A stretch of 64,000 nt of DNA from assembly GCA_950295325.1 (NCBI GenBank), contig OX485805.1, positions 2,108,501 to 2,172,500 of the forward strand. Direction: 5' to 3'. The position numbers were made by a program, and so were the translations under genes. The DNA comes from Polytrichum commune. Taxonomy: Eukaryota > Streptophyta > Polytrichopsida > Polytrichales > Polytrichaceae. This document shows, piece by piece, positions 24,701 through 36,751 of the stretch. The number at the start of each line of letters is the position of its first letter. Position 1 is the stretch's first letter. The notes below the pieces were generated by a model. That model saw nothing but the letters and a program-made list of their open reading frames with translations. It was not told the DNA's origin and ran no database searches.

Positions 24701-27700
24701 CCACTTGTACTGAATATCTGTTATCTGCAGTATTTCTTTAGTTGGCTTAATTAAAGGCTTTATCTGCAAATTGAATCAGGACACCAAAAATTGTCAGACC
24801 CAACTTCTTTTGAAACAAAATGAAGGACAACGCACAGTAATCAGAATTTACAGGTTTAGGTCTGCAGGTAGAAAGGTACCTGAAAGAAATAGCTAAAGAG
24901 GAACTTGGATGCCAACACCAGCGCCCAGAACAAAGTGTATCTGTAAAATGTGGGTTGTTAGTGCTGTCCCTTGATTTAAGGTTCGGTATATCACTAAGAA
25001 ACTCTTGCGAGTAGTCATTAACTAAACTTGTTAATATGGAATACTTGATAATTTGTACAAACCCCAACAAGTATTGAAATCGTATATTGTTTAGTCTATG
25101 ATACTGAATACATATTTAGCACAACCTAAACTAAAGAGGAAGTGAGAGTAAAGTCATATGTGACAACAGTGATTGGATATACGTGGTATGTATTTGAGTC
25201 TAGGTCATTTATACGAGCTCAAATCTCCCTATAATTCGTTTTACATAAATGTATGCTCTGATTAATATTATGCATGTGCTTGATGGGCTACAATTAGATA
25301 CCGTCAATTTTGATATTTTTACCTGAAAAGAAGCAATTTTAAACCTCTCCGTATGACACCTTGAGGCCCATAATGGTGCCATCCCTAATTTAATATTTTC
25401 CCAATTATTTCAGAGACAACTACATTTTACTGTTATTTAGAATGTTGGAATCTCACACAACCTCCTGAGCCAATTTACAATATTCACAATGAGTAATGAT
25501 TGTGGTCTTGAAACAAGAAAACAATTGTAATGGGGTTTTGCTCTCCACTCACTTGAAGTTATCCACAAGGCCCTCCCGTAATCCACGACCAACGTATGCT
25601 CGAGTCTTTAGATCAGGACAATCTTGACATCAGTACATCTCAATGAATGTAAAACTTTGTGGAGATCAATAATAAGAAAAAAAATATTTGTGTCAACCTC
25701 ACACACCAACAAAAAAATCATTGACAGTTGTTAGATAGGTACCTGAAACCACCATGTAAGGAGATGGAAAAATTTGAAATTTGTGTTCTCCAAGAAATTT
25801 CGTACAAATGGTATAATGAATAGAACAAGTGCCAAAGCCTCCGGTAGAACAAATGCAGCACTCGCATATATGAATCTCATGAAAAGAGTGTTTGCAGCTG
25901 TCGACCAGGCGTGATCTTGATGTCGCTGATACCACATACCTCTGAAACACAAGCAATCATCTCCAACATTATCTTACATGTACCAGTAAGTTATTCTGCA
26001 AAAATAAAGTTATCAATAAAGCCTCCAGGTCAAACTCCAGGTGAGTTCGCTAAAAGGCGAGATTGAGAGCTTGTGCATAAAGTCACCCAAGTTTTCTTAA
26101 GCACAAATAAAATGCTAAAAGAGTGGGGCCGGGCTATCTAGCTCAAGGATCAGTGGTCCAAGTTAGCCTTCTTGCATAGGCAAAGCCAGTATTTAAGGTG
26201 GCAGGTCCCATAGGTCAGACCCTGATTAAGATCCTAAATTTCTCTCAAAGATTTTGGGATCAAAAGATGAGGTCCAAGGAGTTTCCCCCAACTTTCAAAA
26301 TTAGGCGTCGACACAAGATACTCTAACAAGCTCTCAATAGAAAAGATCCTCAAAGAGGGACCAAACTCCTATTGATTTTGGTCCAACTTTGAAAGACTTT
26401 GCGGAGCTAGTCTCATAAAATTCATCTCAATTTTGTTCCAGATATTAGTCACAAGCTAAGAGTTTTAAATCCTCACCTGTAAAAAACTGAGAAGATCACA
26501 ACCCAAATACTGGCCACCACCGCTTTAAGGATCATGCGTACACCAATTGTCCATGTCTCCCATGAGAGGAGGTTATATTGCATACCCGTGTCAAGTAAAG
26601 CTGGAAGTAAAGAATGATCTATAAGTATGCAGGGCATAAGATACAAACATGAAGCAAACCAGCGAAAACAAAGAGCACACATGTTCCATGAAAAATGTAG
26701 AACACCAACTTGAATAATGTACAATCATGCTCCAACAATAATCACCAAAACATTGATAAGTTAATTCATATTAAGATTGCAGGGTTTTGTGGCCATACTT
26801 CATAGACATCAAGGAGGCTATATAATTGCTAAAATATTTCAGAGTGAATACCAAAGATTATTAGAGGGTTGTTGTTGGTCTTCAGAAATAACAGTCCCCA
26901 ACCTTCATACTTTGGTGTTTTTGATACAATACATATATTACAGAGAAAGGTTGACAAGGGCATGAACTACCATTCTGTATCAGTTCAGCAAGTATCAAAC
27001 TTATTTTGGCATACCAAAAGATGCTAAAATGAGTTTGGCCCTCAAAGAACCTAAATAGGTTGCTCTTCGTTAAAATACAAATGTTACCTTCAAGCATGCA
27101 CCACAAGTAGAAAGAAAATTGATTCCCCACCAAAAAGTCTCCTTGAGTTAAGAGGACAACTCAAATGTTATAGAAAATAAATTACGAAAAAGGTTCAGAG
27201 CCCAACAAACCTTGGAAAAGGCGTAGGGCTGACCAAGTTATGAATATAGTTAACAAGCGAGCAAGAGAATCTTTTTTCTGCAACTCAAACCAAGGTGCTC
27301 CGCTCCCACTCCAAAGCGTTACTATGCATGCCTGAGAGTGTAAAGACAATCTTAGGTAACTTCAACTTTAAGCCCAATTAGGACAAAGTTGATAAGCTAT
27401 CTCCATCAAATTGGTCTCTGGAATCATCACAACACTGATGAAAGAAGAAACCTGAACACTAGATTCCAAGTAGATCCTTGCTTGAAATAAAACTTCAATA
27501 ATCTTAAATGCAGAGCTGATACCAATTCACTACAGTGTAAATAAAGTAACCAGTAACTTCTGACAAAGAGCCCTTCGTTTATTTTACTGAGAATATTTGT
27601 TAGCCATACGAAGAAACAAACAATACCAAAGTAAGAACTGCATGCAAATACTTCAAGCTGACACTAATTACCTCCAGTACTTTGATATGATATGGAGAAA

Positions 27701-30700
27701 TTCCTCCAGTTAACACAAGTTCATGAATGCAATTTGTTCATTAAGATGTAGAGAATTTCAAACCACACCTGCAGGATCAATATGTATCCTATCCACAGAC
27801 GATCAAAACTTCGAAAAATATTGAAGAAGGAACGTTGTTCCACGAATCCTGTCTTCCCAACCTTATGCTTCGTTCCCTACAAAAGAGGTTCCATAATTTC
27901 TTCAATAGAGGCAGCTAGAAGAAGACAACCTTTCCTACACATGTATTGATTAACAAACGTATGGTCCTCCCCTGCAAACATAAAACTGAAAAGTCCCATT
28001 TCAAAAACATATGTATTTTAGAACATATCAGATATTGGGAAAAAACAAACCCCTTGAGCGGACGGCTTCACAAGATAGTTGCAACCTTTGTCCAATGGCC
28101 AGCTCAGACGAGTAAAGCATCGATTATCCCTGTGGAGTACAAAATTATGACTTCATGTATTTGTCTCATGAAGAAATTCCTCATTGCAAATGCTCTAAAG
28201 TGCAGTTTATGATAGAGTCAGGAAGAAGAAAACCATTAAACCACCACTAACAGACAAACATTTCATCTGTAGGAAAAGGTGAACCTAGCATTATTCAATT
28301 TATAAAGGTTGAGAAGAACACCATAAAGTGAAAAAAGAAATGGAAGGTGACAGGATGCAGTACCAGAAGTATTCATTCAGGTCGTCATAATTACGCCAAG
28401 AAGAATGAGAAGCCGTTCCATTTTTATTTGCACCTGCTTCCTATGCAGCCACAATCAACCCATGAATGTGCCTGGTGTACTCTTCTTGGTCACGAGTAAA
28501 ACAAGTATGAAGGAGTTGACAGCCTAGAAATCCATATGCTCTGAAAATCAATAAGAAAGATAGACTAAATAAAAACACTCATCTTTAAGTATATGGAAAA
28601 TCAACAAGATTTCCTGAATAAAGATCTTCAGTCTTATTTAGATGATTTTTTTCCTTTTGAAGTCTATGAGAAAGGGAACTCACAGCTTGAACGACTTCAA
28701 ACAATGGGATGATCACATTCTTTAAAAAACCATTTGGTTCCCTGTATGTTGGGGCAGATTCTCTTGCTGAGCCCTCGTCAATAAATCCTTCCAGCATCCT
28801 ATTCAACTCCAGAACCATCTGAATGATGGCAAACCATATTATTCAGATTAATAGGAAATGCCAAAAGCATGTACCTTCTAGAGCTTCACAAATCATAAGC
28901 ATCACAAATATGGGCACCAAAACCAAATCTTCCAGTTTACAAGTACGCACCAAACATTTCTAACATGCAAGCTTTACACCCAGTTTCATCAAGTGTTCCA
29001 GCTGAGCAACACACAAAATTAGAGTTACACATTCACTCACCGAATATTTTAATTGGAATTTGGTTGTTTTCTATACAACACCTTCCATATTTGGTGAATT
29101 TTTGGTGCATGCTCGAAGGTAGTGTGGGAGTTTTTGCCCAAAGAGCATTCTATATATCGTTTCATTGAGGGTCAAACTCATTGAAGGGCCAATAGGTGCT
29201 AAAATAAGTTACGCCCTCAATGAACCAAAATAGGTTGCTCTTTGTTCAATTCAAACACTACCTCCAAGCATGCACCACAAATGGAAAGAAAGAGATTATT
29301 GATATTGCAAGCAAAACAACCAATGGAAATCATAGGGGACCAACTCCCAAAGAAAAGTCCCATTGAGTTACAAGGATCACTCTATTCAGAAACTCAATAA
29401 ACTTCAGTCTTACATGGTGGAAGATGAAGCAGATGCACTCAGGCATAAATCGAATATTAGCAGCCTCTCCCCAAATCAAAAGGTACAGAGATGTGTATAG
29501 CAATTCACGACGCTCATCCAACTCACTTTCCTTTGAGTCGAGCACCCTTCATGAGACAAAAAGGTCATCTCAAAAACATACACTGCATTAAGGACTTACA
29601 AAAGGAAATTTAAAGCACCTGCTGATGTGATTACTTTGACCACTAGAACCTCGAGCTATTATTGACAGAAAAAAATTTGGATTAACCAATCAACATATTG
29701 ACTTCCACATAACTACCACATAAAGTGTCTTAAAAGGCATCTTTTCTTTTAAGACATAAAGAACTGTAGCCTTGCATGCTGCAGCAAATATTCGAGAAGC
29801 AAATATTGATATATGATATGCTGAATTGGAAAATGTACAAATAAAACACTCACCTTAGATTATGCCTCTTCCCAACGAATTGGCACCAGGAAACATAATT
29901 CTTTGTCACCTTTTTCCGAATTTTTCGGACCACACTTGCCTCCAGCTGCAACAGATAAATGGAGAAAGACATAAATTTGCTATGTCTGAACAAGTCTATG
30001 ATGAAAACATTGTTAAATGTACATAGTGCAGAATAATTACCAGCAGCTAGGAAACTACTAGGTTAAAAGCACAAGTCCTTAAACTATCACTTATTTTTTC
30101 GATATCTACCTTGTCACCTGCTGCAGGCTGTAATCGCATTTGAGCATTCGCTAATAAAAGAACCAAGTGTTCCCGCTGATTCTTTGCATTGGCTTCCTGC
30201 AAATATTTCCAAAAACTTTCTAAAATCATGCAGCTCAAATTTCTCTACAATTTGCCTCACCACAGCTCTGCAACAAATGCCAATAATAACTGCTAGTGAC
30301 AATTTGCACCATATTCTATTAATTATAACACAGACATGACGATATCCTAAAAACAGCTACAGCCAAAAATAATCCATTCCAAATATCCCTAACCAAGGTA
30401 AAAAAACGCAGAGCATCAAAAACTAACTCTGAGAAGACATCCAACATATTTCTCGAGAGATTATTATTACTTAAATAGTCTGAATTTCACAAACTAGAGC
30501 CAATCAAGTACTAAGATGCTCTGATTACAACTTAGCCCGTACTTGCTTGTGGTCCAAACAACTTGTAGAAATCAAGTCAACTTGTGTTGAGCCTCAAGGT
30601 AGGTATTGGTGAAGAAATTTCCTTGTAATACTGATCAACTATGCAGTAAAAGCTCTCATGTATTCGTCACATTTGGTCAATAGGTAAATAGCCACAGGTA

Positions 30701-32139
30701 TATAGGTAATCAAGGTAATAGCACCCAAAAGATATCCGCAATATCCCTTTGCTACCTTGAGCCTTAAAGGTGTGAGAGGCTTGTTCTGGGCCTCAAGGTG
30801 TCTTAACGGAGGGGTTTAAGCTAACTTCTTCAATTTTTTAGCTGAAAGTGTCAAAAGTGACCCTATCTAGAACTATCCTATGTATTGTACACATTATTCC
30901 AATCAAATATACCTTGCAAACAATACACATGTGCTTACAACAACCTCAGTTCGAATCATTCTAAAGTGTGTATTTCCTTCAAACCTTTGGCAAACCGGTC
31001 AGACTTTAAATAGCAATTATAATATCACAATGCACCAAGGGTTGCCTTGTATTCTTTGTAAAAAACACCCTCACCATTTAAAGAAATCCTACTAATTAAA
31101 ACCACACCTGGAAGCCAAACCAACACCGAAGCCAGTCGAGTAAATCCATGTTCCGTGTCCATTGTGTATGTGGCGGTCTTCGCAAGTCGCCAACACACTT
31201 CAGAGCAGCTATAGAAGCTCGAACCTGTAAAAAATATTGAAATCACATCGCATGTATCAGTTGTATTTCTGGCCTTTATAAATATAGCATGCAAATTAAA
31301 TGATAGACTCGATGATAACTACATAGTCTTTGGAGAAACTCGACTTAACACACCACACCCAATATCTGAATACCAGCTACGCACGAAACTCTTGGAAACT
31401 TTTAATTCATTCTGCAATACGTTCCGCAACCTATTTCTCGAACAGCTCCTTGCGACCGTCTTCTTTTTTAGAAGGCAGAATGGGCAACTACAATTACACC
31501 TTGAAAGTAGGTAGCGAGAATGAGGACTAAGTGACTTGAACAGTATACAAGCAAAATAAACCAAATCAAACCTTCTCCACTTCTAATGGAGCAGGAATAC
31601 GAATAACATTTCTTGCCCTAAATTGTACATACATCCATTGCAGAAATGTTCACCTTCGATGTGTTAAACCCCAGTGTACACCAAGACTTCAATGTCCCCA
31701 ATTTGGAGTTTACCATAGTTGAAGTCTTCAAACATATTCAGAAAGACTCTTGATCCAAGGCAGACTCAACCCTGCTTTACTATTTCGATATGCTGAGTGA
31801 TAACTTTTGCAACCAATTTCATTTTCCTCACTTTGGTGTTCAGCATAAGTTTGGCGCCTTAAAAAAGCATTCAGAAAAGAGTCCTGATCCAGGACATCCC
31901 GAAAAGTGAATTACCCCTGACGTTACCATTTCGATGCGCTGAGTGACAACCAACCAACTATGTAACCAAGACCACAACAACAAGAATGGTTGCCAAAGAC
32001 TACAAACTCATCGCAATGCTCGCCACATCCTTGCAAAAATTGAATAAACACAATGAAACCTCACCTCCGGAAACAGCACTGCTGCATGATTGGCCAACGG
32101 ATTGTCCACCGGCACTATGTTATAGATATGGCTCCCCAT
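15728..32139 (-). CDS. Callose synthase, CalS11/12 (GSL1/GSL5)-like, 29 exons, complete, 1,795 aa
   Basis: Makes callose (1,3-beta-glucan) from UDP-glucose at the plasma membrane. Exons, in order: 32139-32065, 31224-31108, 30196-30110, 29945-29854, 29546-29414, 28818-28684, 28440-28364, 28129-28051, 27876-27769, 27331-27211, 26600-26477, 25941-25743, 25605-25553, 24940-24880, 24763-24682, 24446-24403, 24219-24133, 23428-23334, 23188-23110, 23013-22928, 22697-22616, 22416-21994, 21446-21144, 20620-20488, 20398-20209, 19991-19499, 19075-18710, 17693-17199, 16696-15728. They sum to 5,388 nt with no stop and matching phases. An in-frame TAG upstream (32181-32179) makes the ATG at 32139 the only start in that exon. 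Landmarks: YNIVPVDNPLANH (residue ~6), NQREHLVLLLANAQMRL (~69), GEAANIRFMPECIC (~150), GLEARRRISFFSNSLF (~890), glucan-synthase domain ~905-1700, GKPENQNHA, GVREHVFTGSVSSLAWFMSA, YRATGRGFVV (RxTG). Membrane segments lie near ~290-545 and in the C-terminal ~400 residues. NEYRRCAVIESYDSIKH places it with CalS11/12. Length matches (~1,780). Oddities: one GC donor, and a charged repeat at ~774-813. Confidence 0.95.
16782..17136. mobile_element. ~370 bp TA-MITE family copy B, in callose synthase intron 28
   Basis: The outer left part reads TAGAGTTCC..CTCAATGGGACTT, then GGGAGTTGGT. The right part ends ACCAACCCCCGACC, GAAGTCAATTTGAGTT. Internal landmarks shared by all copies are GGAGGTAGxGTTTGAATTTG, TTAGCACCTCTTGGCAT, CACACTACCTCCAA and GCATGCACCACAA. 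The interior is itself partly palindromic. Confidence 0.8.
17960..18600. repeat. Dispersed repeat, copy 1, in callose synthase intron 27
   Basis: Shares long colinear blocks with 26015-26420 in the same gene and orientation, for example CAAACTC(T/C)AGGT, GAGTGGG(C/G)C, TTGCATAGGC, GGTCCCAT(G/A)GGT, GAGGTAC or GAGGTCC followed by AA, CACAAGA(C/T)ACTCT, TCCTCAAAGAGGGA or TCCCTCAAAGAGGGA, and GACTTTGCG or AACTTTGCG. It extends about 600 bp with gaps. Class unknown; no TIR or TSD was found. Confidence 0.7.
19174..19452. mobile_element. ~370 bp TA-MITE family copy C, in callose synthase intron 26
   Basis: Starts TTATCCTCTAACTCAGCATG and GGGAGTTGGTTG, passes GTGCATGCTTAGAGGTACTG, and ends TTGAGTTAAAGAATAACTCT. 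It is shorter than the family's full length because of an internal deletion on the right of the centre. Confidence 0.75.
21605..21973. mobile_element. ~370 bp TA-MITE family copy D, in callose synthase intron 22
   Basis: Contains the family landmarks CATGACTTTTGGTCGGAAGT, CTCGGAGGTAGTGTGGAGGT, CTCATTTTGGCATTCCAAGA, ACTGCCTCCAAGCATGCACC, and the end TTGAGTTAAGAGGATAAACT. The left terminus is eroded. Confidence 0.8.
21994..22113 (-). repeat. In-frame ~30 bp coding repeats in callose synthase exon 22
   Basis: The last 40 codons of exon 22 encode imperfect decapeptide repeats of the form S(Q/R)EK(A/S)K(L/V)LQE, after a shorter QEKAKAKAKTEE stretch (residues ~774-813). The segment is strongly charged and probably helical. 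It sits in the cytosolic region before the catalytic domain, where the CalS12 sequences I know have no such repeat. The frame is open throughout, and exon 23 resumes conserved sequence soon after. Confidence 0.8.
26015..26420. repeat. Dispersed repeat, copy 2, in callose synthase intron 11
   Basis: The shorter second copy of the repeat at 17960-18600. It lacks an internal block present in copy 1 (about 18060-18270 there). Confidence 0.7.
26960..27173. mobile_element. ~370 bp TA-MITE family copy E (5'-truncated), in callose synthase intron 10
   Basis: Only the right ~210 bp is recognisable: CTTATTTTGGCATACCAAAA, GAGTTTGGCCCTCAAAGAAC, CTTCAAGCATGCACCACAAG, and the end CTTGAGTTAAGAGGACAACT. Confidence 0.7.
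29047..29384. mobile_element. ~370 bp TA-MITE family copy F, in callose synthase intron 5
   Basis: Begins near TTTTAATTGGAATTTGGTTG, carries CATGCTCGAAGGTAGTGTGG, GTTGCTCTTTGTTCAA and ACTACCTCCAAGCATGCACC, and ends CATTGAGTTACAAGGATCAC. The right end lies about 30 bp from the exon 5 donor at 29413. Confidence 0.78.
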
Positions 32140-32889
32140 CCCTACAACACATCCCCAACCCAAACTCCCTCCACCAACCTACCTAAACTCACTCACTCAC
32201 TCTGCAAATTTCCCCAACCACCCACAATCTTCCCTCGCCTCCACCCACCACCTCCACGTCTTACCGACTACTCTCGCCTCCTCTCTCAACCAAAAAACCC
32301 AACACCCAACACAACCCAAGATCCGACAATAAGTTCTAACCCAATAAACTTAAACCACAACCAGATTTCTTGCTTTCTTTCTTTCTTCGCTTGCAATGGT
32401 TGCTTGGTGCTTGCAGAACACCAACGACGAACTTAACTTTCACAAGTAGAACCCCCAAACACACACACACACAACGTGAGTGACAGGGTCGGTCAATCTC
32501 CCTCCGATTCCTCCAAAACCCACCACGCTGAATCCTGCAGACTTGAGGGCTGTGAGCAAGACATCCAATTTTAGCATGCTGGTTCCTGGAAAATTAGTCC
32601 AGCTCGGCTCATTGGCTCATTGGCTCAAGTTCTGCCTACTTGAGCCAAATGTAGGTAAAACTTATGTCCTTGTGGGGTGCCAGAGAGCAGGAAGAAGAGT
32701 TTTGAAAACTTCTCTGTTGCTGATCTGTTTTGTTTTGTTTGTTCCGCCATGTCGGCTACAGCATTCAGGCTGTAGTGACATGGAAACCACCTAAGCTAAG
32801 CTGAGCTAAGGTAGGGCATTCCACCGTTAAGGAACGCTTTAGATTTGGGGGGGTCCCACAGTCCAAGAACATAGGGACCAATTTGAGCA

Positions 32890-33370
32890 ATGAATGGGGA
32901 AAATCGGTCGCTAGTTACAGATGAATTGGTTGGGTTTGAGAAATAACCAGTTGAAGTTCAAGATTCTAGGAGAAACCCATCGTTCTAGAGGAATCTATGG
33001 AATAATCCTCGAATTTAATAAAGAAGATCTGAAATATCACGACATGTAGCCGTTTGGACTTGGAAACACTAGGATTTTGATCAATTATGTCCAAAAATCT
33101 CCTTGGAAATCGAAATTGAGGCAAATTGAACCCTTGTGCCGGATCCTCCCAATGACGGGGAGAACCAACTCCTAGTTACACATGAACCGGTTGAGTTTGA
33201 GACATAACCAATTGAAGTTCAAGACTTCAGGAGAAGTACCCATCGTTTTGGAGGATTTTAGAGATCATATTGCAAATTAATAAAGAACAACCAGAAAATA
33301 TCAACATGTAACCAGTTGGACTTGGAAACGCTAGGATTTCAAGTGATTAAGCCTAATAATCTCCCCGGAC
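32890..33370. repeat. Tandem duplication, ~265 bp unit
   Basis: Two adjacent copies, about 32895-33120 and 33160-33370, share TAGTTACA(G/C)ATGAA, AACCAGTTGAAGTTCAAGA or AACCAATTGAAGTTCAAGA, CCCATCGTT, TTAATAAAGAA, and GGACTTGGAAAC(A/G)CTAGGAT. It lies upstream of the callose synthase start and has no coding potential I can recognise. Confidence 0.75.
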
Positions 33371-34234
33371 ACTAGACCCTCCCACCTTGAACCTTACTTC
33401 CAAAAGTGGTTCTACAATGCACGAGCTCTCCTTTGAGCTTCATTTCTTGGTTTGGACTATTAGTGTTTCCTTCCAATAAGATGCCATTACGAGGAATCTC
33501 ACTTTGCCTCTTTTTGGTCTTGGATCCTCATATAAAGGTCTTCGGTCCAATTCACACCTCTTGGCTAATAGGATTGCTTCATTTTGTTAGGCCCATCTAA
33601 AGCGCCCTCAAGTTATGGACTAGGCACCTTCGAGCATTGGGAGGGCTGAGAGGGGATACTACACACAACCATTTTGGCGCCCTCTCCTCTGGACCCTCCA
33701 ATCATGAAGGTCAACAACCTAGATTGAGAGCATGGGAAGGGAGGATTATGCAATGTGAAAGGCATCATGTTCCCCAATCCCAATTCGCCGCCTATGCCAA
33801 CTAATTATGGAGTAGATTACCATCAAGAAGAGACCGGATGACGAGCTACAGAAGAAGTGGAGAGTCATCCACCTCTTTGAGTTGGCATTCAATCACAACT
33901 AGTCCGCTCGTGGATGTAAAACTATGAATTATGAATGAAATATTGTCTACATGGATAGAAGATGCAAGAAAGTCATTGGAAGTGCCCTCCACTTGGACAA
34001 GCAACCAATTATGTGATTGTGTAGAAAGTCCAATAGGTACATGTGAGGGAGAAGAAAGCCTTTCAAATTCTATGAACATGGAAACTTCGTGGGTCGTGAC
34101 ACATGCGTGCTTTTTGTGGAGATCGAAGAAGAATGTTGTGCGGTTGTGCGGTTTATTTAATCTAGTTGGGGGACCCATGAGAAGACTATGGTGCGGCCCA
34201 TTGGAAGGAGGTAGGTGGCCATAAAACTGGGGTA

Positions 34235-34334
34235 CTCCCTCCATCCCAAAATGATTGTCTTACCCTGTTTGTCCGACAAACATTTTGGGATATAAAACTC
34301 CGGGGGGAGGACAATCATTTTGGGACACAGGGAG
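34235..34334. mobile_element. Stowaway-like MITE, 100 bp
   Basis: The left end is CTCCCTCCATCCCAAAATGA and the right end TCATTTTGGGACACAGGGAG, flanked on both sides by TA (34233-34234 and 34335-34336). CTCCCTCCRTCCC termini with a TA target duplication define the Stowaway group of Tc1/mariner-related MITEs in plants. The two arms pair almost along their full length. Confidence 0.92.
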
Positions 34335-34388
34335 TAGAACTTAACTCTTAGGTTTAGATGTCACACATGGCTTCATCATGGCTTTGGA

Positions 34389-34427
<39 letters not shown>

Positions 34428-34602
34428 ATGACTCCATATCTCTCAAGTCCTAAAAATTAGACACGAGAAAGGACAATTTTGATCTTGTTAATTTTGTTCC
34501 CCTCAATTCCCATAGTTTGGATGGGTCCAATAACCCCCAAGTCATCAAGGAGATTCCGACCACTTACAATTGGAGTATTAATTCAAGGACAAAAGTAGTA
34601 TA

Positions 34603-34781
34603 AATTGAAATAGTCATCCATGTCGATTTCCTAGAAAAACCGATTGATTGTGGTCCATATTACCCTTTAAACTAAAGATTTGTGGGTTGAAATTAAACGT
34701 GGTCCACATTCATTATCATCATGAGAACTAGCGTGGCTTCTAGAAAATTATTGTGGCCCACACTAATAAGACAATCCAATG
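34603..34781. mobile_element. TA-flanked MITE family 2, copy 1 (eroded left end)
   Basis: The right terminus GTGGCCCACACTAATAAGAC with CCAATGTA matches the family ends. The left end (TAAATTGAAATAGTCATCCA) is degenerate. About 180 bp. Confidence 0.6.
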
Positions 34782-35324
34782 TAGTAGCTATATAATCCAA
34801 ACAACCCTATCATGGGCGATTCCAACTCTACAAGCAAGTTTGATCATTAGAGCATTTGGTCATTGTAAAATGCACATATGTATTCTCATCTTGAGTTGAG
34901 AATCAAAGTTGAGATACAAGAGTTATACATACCAAAATGAAGATTCTATGTCTACGAAAACGATCACATAGGCCCTTTCGATTGTGTGTAGAGTTATTGA
35001 GCTTAGATTGGTGTTCATCTTTTGAGCATAATATAGTCCATTCTCATCGTAATGCGTATATTTTTGGTGGCCATTCTCAACCACAAGCCTTACCATATAC
35101 CTACCATCTCAAATATGCTAAATATACCTAAAAGTGACTAGTTCCCAAAACCGAACCCTAGATAGTCTTGCCTAAAATGAACATTTTGGACACAACCATA
35201 ATAAACACATTGATCATTCATAGATTACCCATTAAATGTCCATAATCTCCATGCTACGATGTGTTGGAATCATGTGTTGATTTTCAAGAAAACCCAACAA
35301 AATAAAAATCAAAAAAATTTAGTA

Positions 35325-35542
35325 CATTGAAACTGTCCTATTAGTGTGGGTTACCATTTGGAGTTACATGTTGCTATAACTTTTTATCAACATTATCCTT
35401 TTTTACCAAGTAACTTATATCATGTTCTTTGATGTGCATACTAATTATATATGTAGCTTGAGTAAAAAATCATACACTCAATATAATGTTATAGCAATGT
35501 GTAACTCCAAATGGCAACCCACACTAATAGGACAATTCAATG
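35325..35542. mobile_element. TA-flanked MITE family 2, copy 2 (218 bp)
   Basis: The left arm starts CATTGAAACTGTCCTATTAG, and the right arm ends CTAATAGGACAATTCAATG. The arms stay complementary for about 55 bp (through CCAAATGG / CCATTTGG and TTGCTATAAC). TA is present on each side at 35323-35324 and 35543-35544. Best-preserved member of the family. Confidence 0.88.
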
Positions 35543-35727
35543 TAACTTTGCTCATATGTATAGAAAACAATTGTAGGCATGGTTAATATAAAGGCATCCA
35601 ATTAAGGAAATGGACCAGATAAAGCCCACGCACCTTGTTGACAAATATGGACAAACCCACTTATCTACTCGGTTGCTCATCCAAGTGGAGAGCATTTTCA
35701 ACAACTGCCTTGTGTTTTTCTATCCAC

Positions 35728-35728
<1 letters not shown>

Positions 35729-35785
<57 letters not shown>
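35729..35785. repeat. Poly(A) plus CA microsatellite
   Basis: About 29 A residues are followed directly by about 13 CA units and a T run. A retroposon tail is possible, but no body is recognisable upstream. Confidence 0.95.
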
Positions 35786-35788
<3 letters not shown>

Positions 35789-36451
35789 TTTTTTTGTTTT
35801 GTTACGATTGTAAACCTGTGACAATAACCTTCACTACAACGATCATGGGTCGTTAGCATTGGTTTTCAAGTATCCAAAACTATTACACCAATAAAATTGA
35901 ATACCTAAAATGTACAGCAGGTGGCCAAAAACCAATGCTAATAACCCAATATACTTCTAGTGAACTTTGTGGTCGTGACTCAAATGTAAAGATAATTAGA
36001 GGCATTTATTACAATAAAATTTTGTGACTTGGGTGTGTGTTTGTGATGATTGAAGAGTGCTATGTGGTTATGTTATTTAAATCGTTTAAGGGTACATTGG
36101 AAGTTGGACATACATGTTATACAAATGGCATAAAGTCCAACAAAAACATTGGCTCCCGGTTTGACCTCAGGAGCACGGTGCAAACCGTGTCTTAGGAGCA
36201 AGTCAATAAGGGAATATTCTAGTTTGTGCATACAGTTGACATAATATTATTTTAGTTAGTAAGAGATGTAGCGTGCTTCTAGTAATTCTTGCAATGATTG
36301 AAATATTTGTCTTAAAAACATCAGAATGGTGGTTTCTTCAAGATGGTTGACTTCATAAAGTCGTATATTATGTTTTTTTAATTGTTTAATTTGTTTACGT
36401 TTTTCTATATAATGTATGACTTAAGGATGGATCTACAAATGTAGGCCACTA

Positions 36452-36751
36452 CATTAAATAGTCCTATTATTGTGGGTAAAAAAATTGGTGCGGAGCTGAT
36501 TAACGTGGGGCACTCTAATTGTTCAATCGTGTTGGATATACATGAGTCCAAGACCCAGGTCTTCTCCTCAGTTTTTCTTGATTCTTCCAACCAACACCTT
36601 GCAAAAAAATAAAAATAACTGAAATATTAATTTTCTATAATTTTTAATGTGACCCACACTAATTTTAAACTAGAGATTTGGTAGAGGTTGAAAATTATAT
36701 GTGGGCTTTAGAGAGTTATTGTGGCCCACACTAATAGGATTGTGTTTCATG
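36452..36751. mobile_element. TA-flanked MITE family 2, copy 3 (~300 bp)
   Basis: The left end is CATTAAATAGTCCTATTATT and the right end CACTAATAGGATTGTGTTTC ATG, flanked by TA. The interior repeats the GTGGCCCACACTAAT word. Confidence 0.75.

Noticed and set aside
31569-31626. Possible callose synthase exon with AG and GT borders encoding ARNVIRIPAPLEVEK on the minus strand
   Set aside because: It lies in intron 1. Exons 1 and 2 join directly in phase at the conserved FPE-VRA junction, and the peptide has no counterpart in callose synthases.
32480-32794. 104-codon open frame (+)
   Set aside because: No similarity recognised. It lies in the divergent upstream region of the callose synthase gene and is probably chance or 5' flank.
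33846-34244. Open frames of ~100-130 codons on both strands
   Set aside because: They overlap each other, have no recognisable domain or splice context, and end in the Stowaway-like MITE region.
35729-35785. Retroposed gene ending in poly(A)
   Set aside because: No coding body or target duplication is recognisable upstream; treated as a simple repeat.
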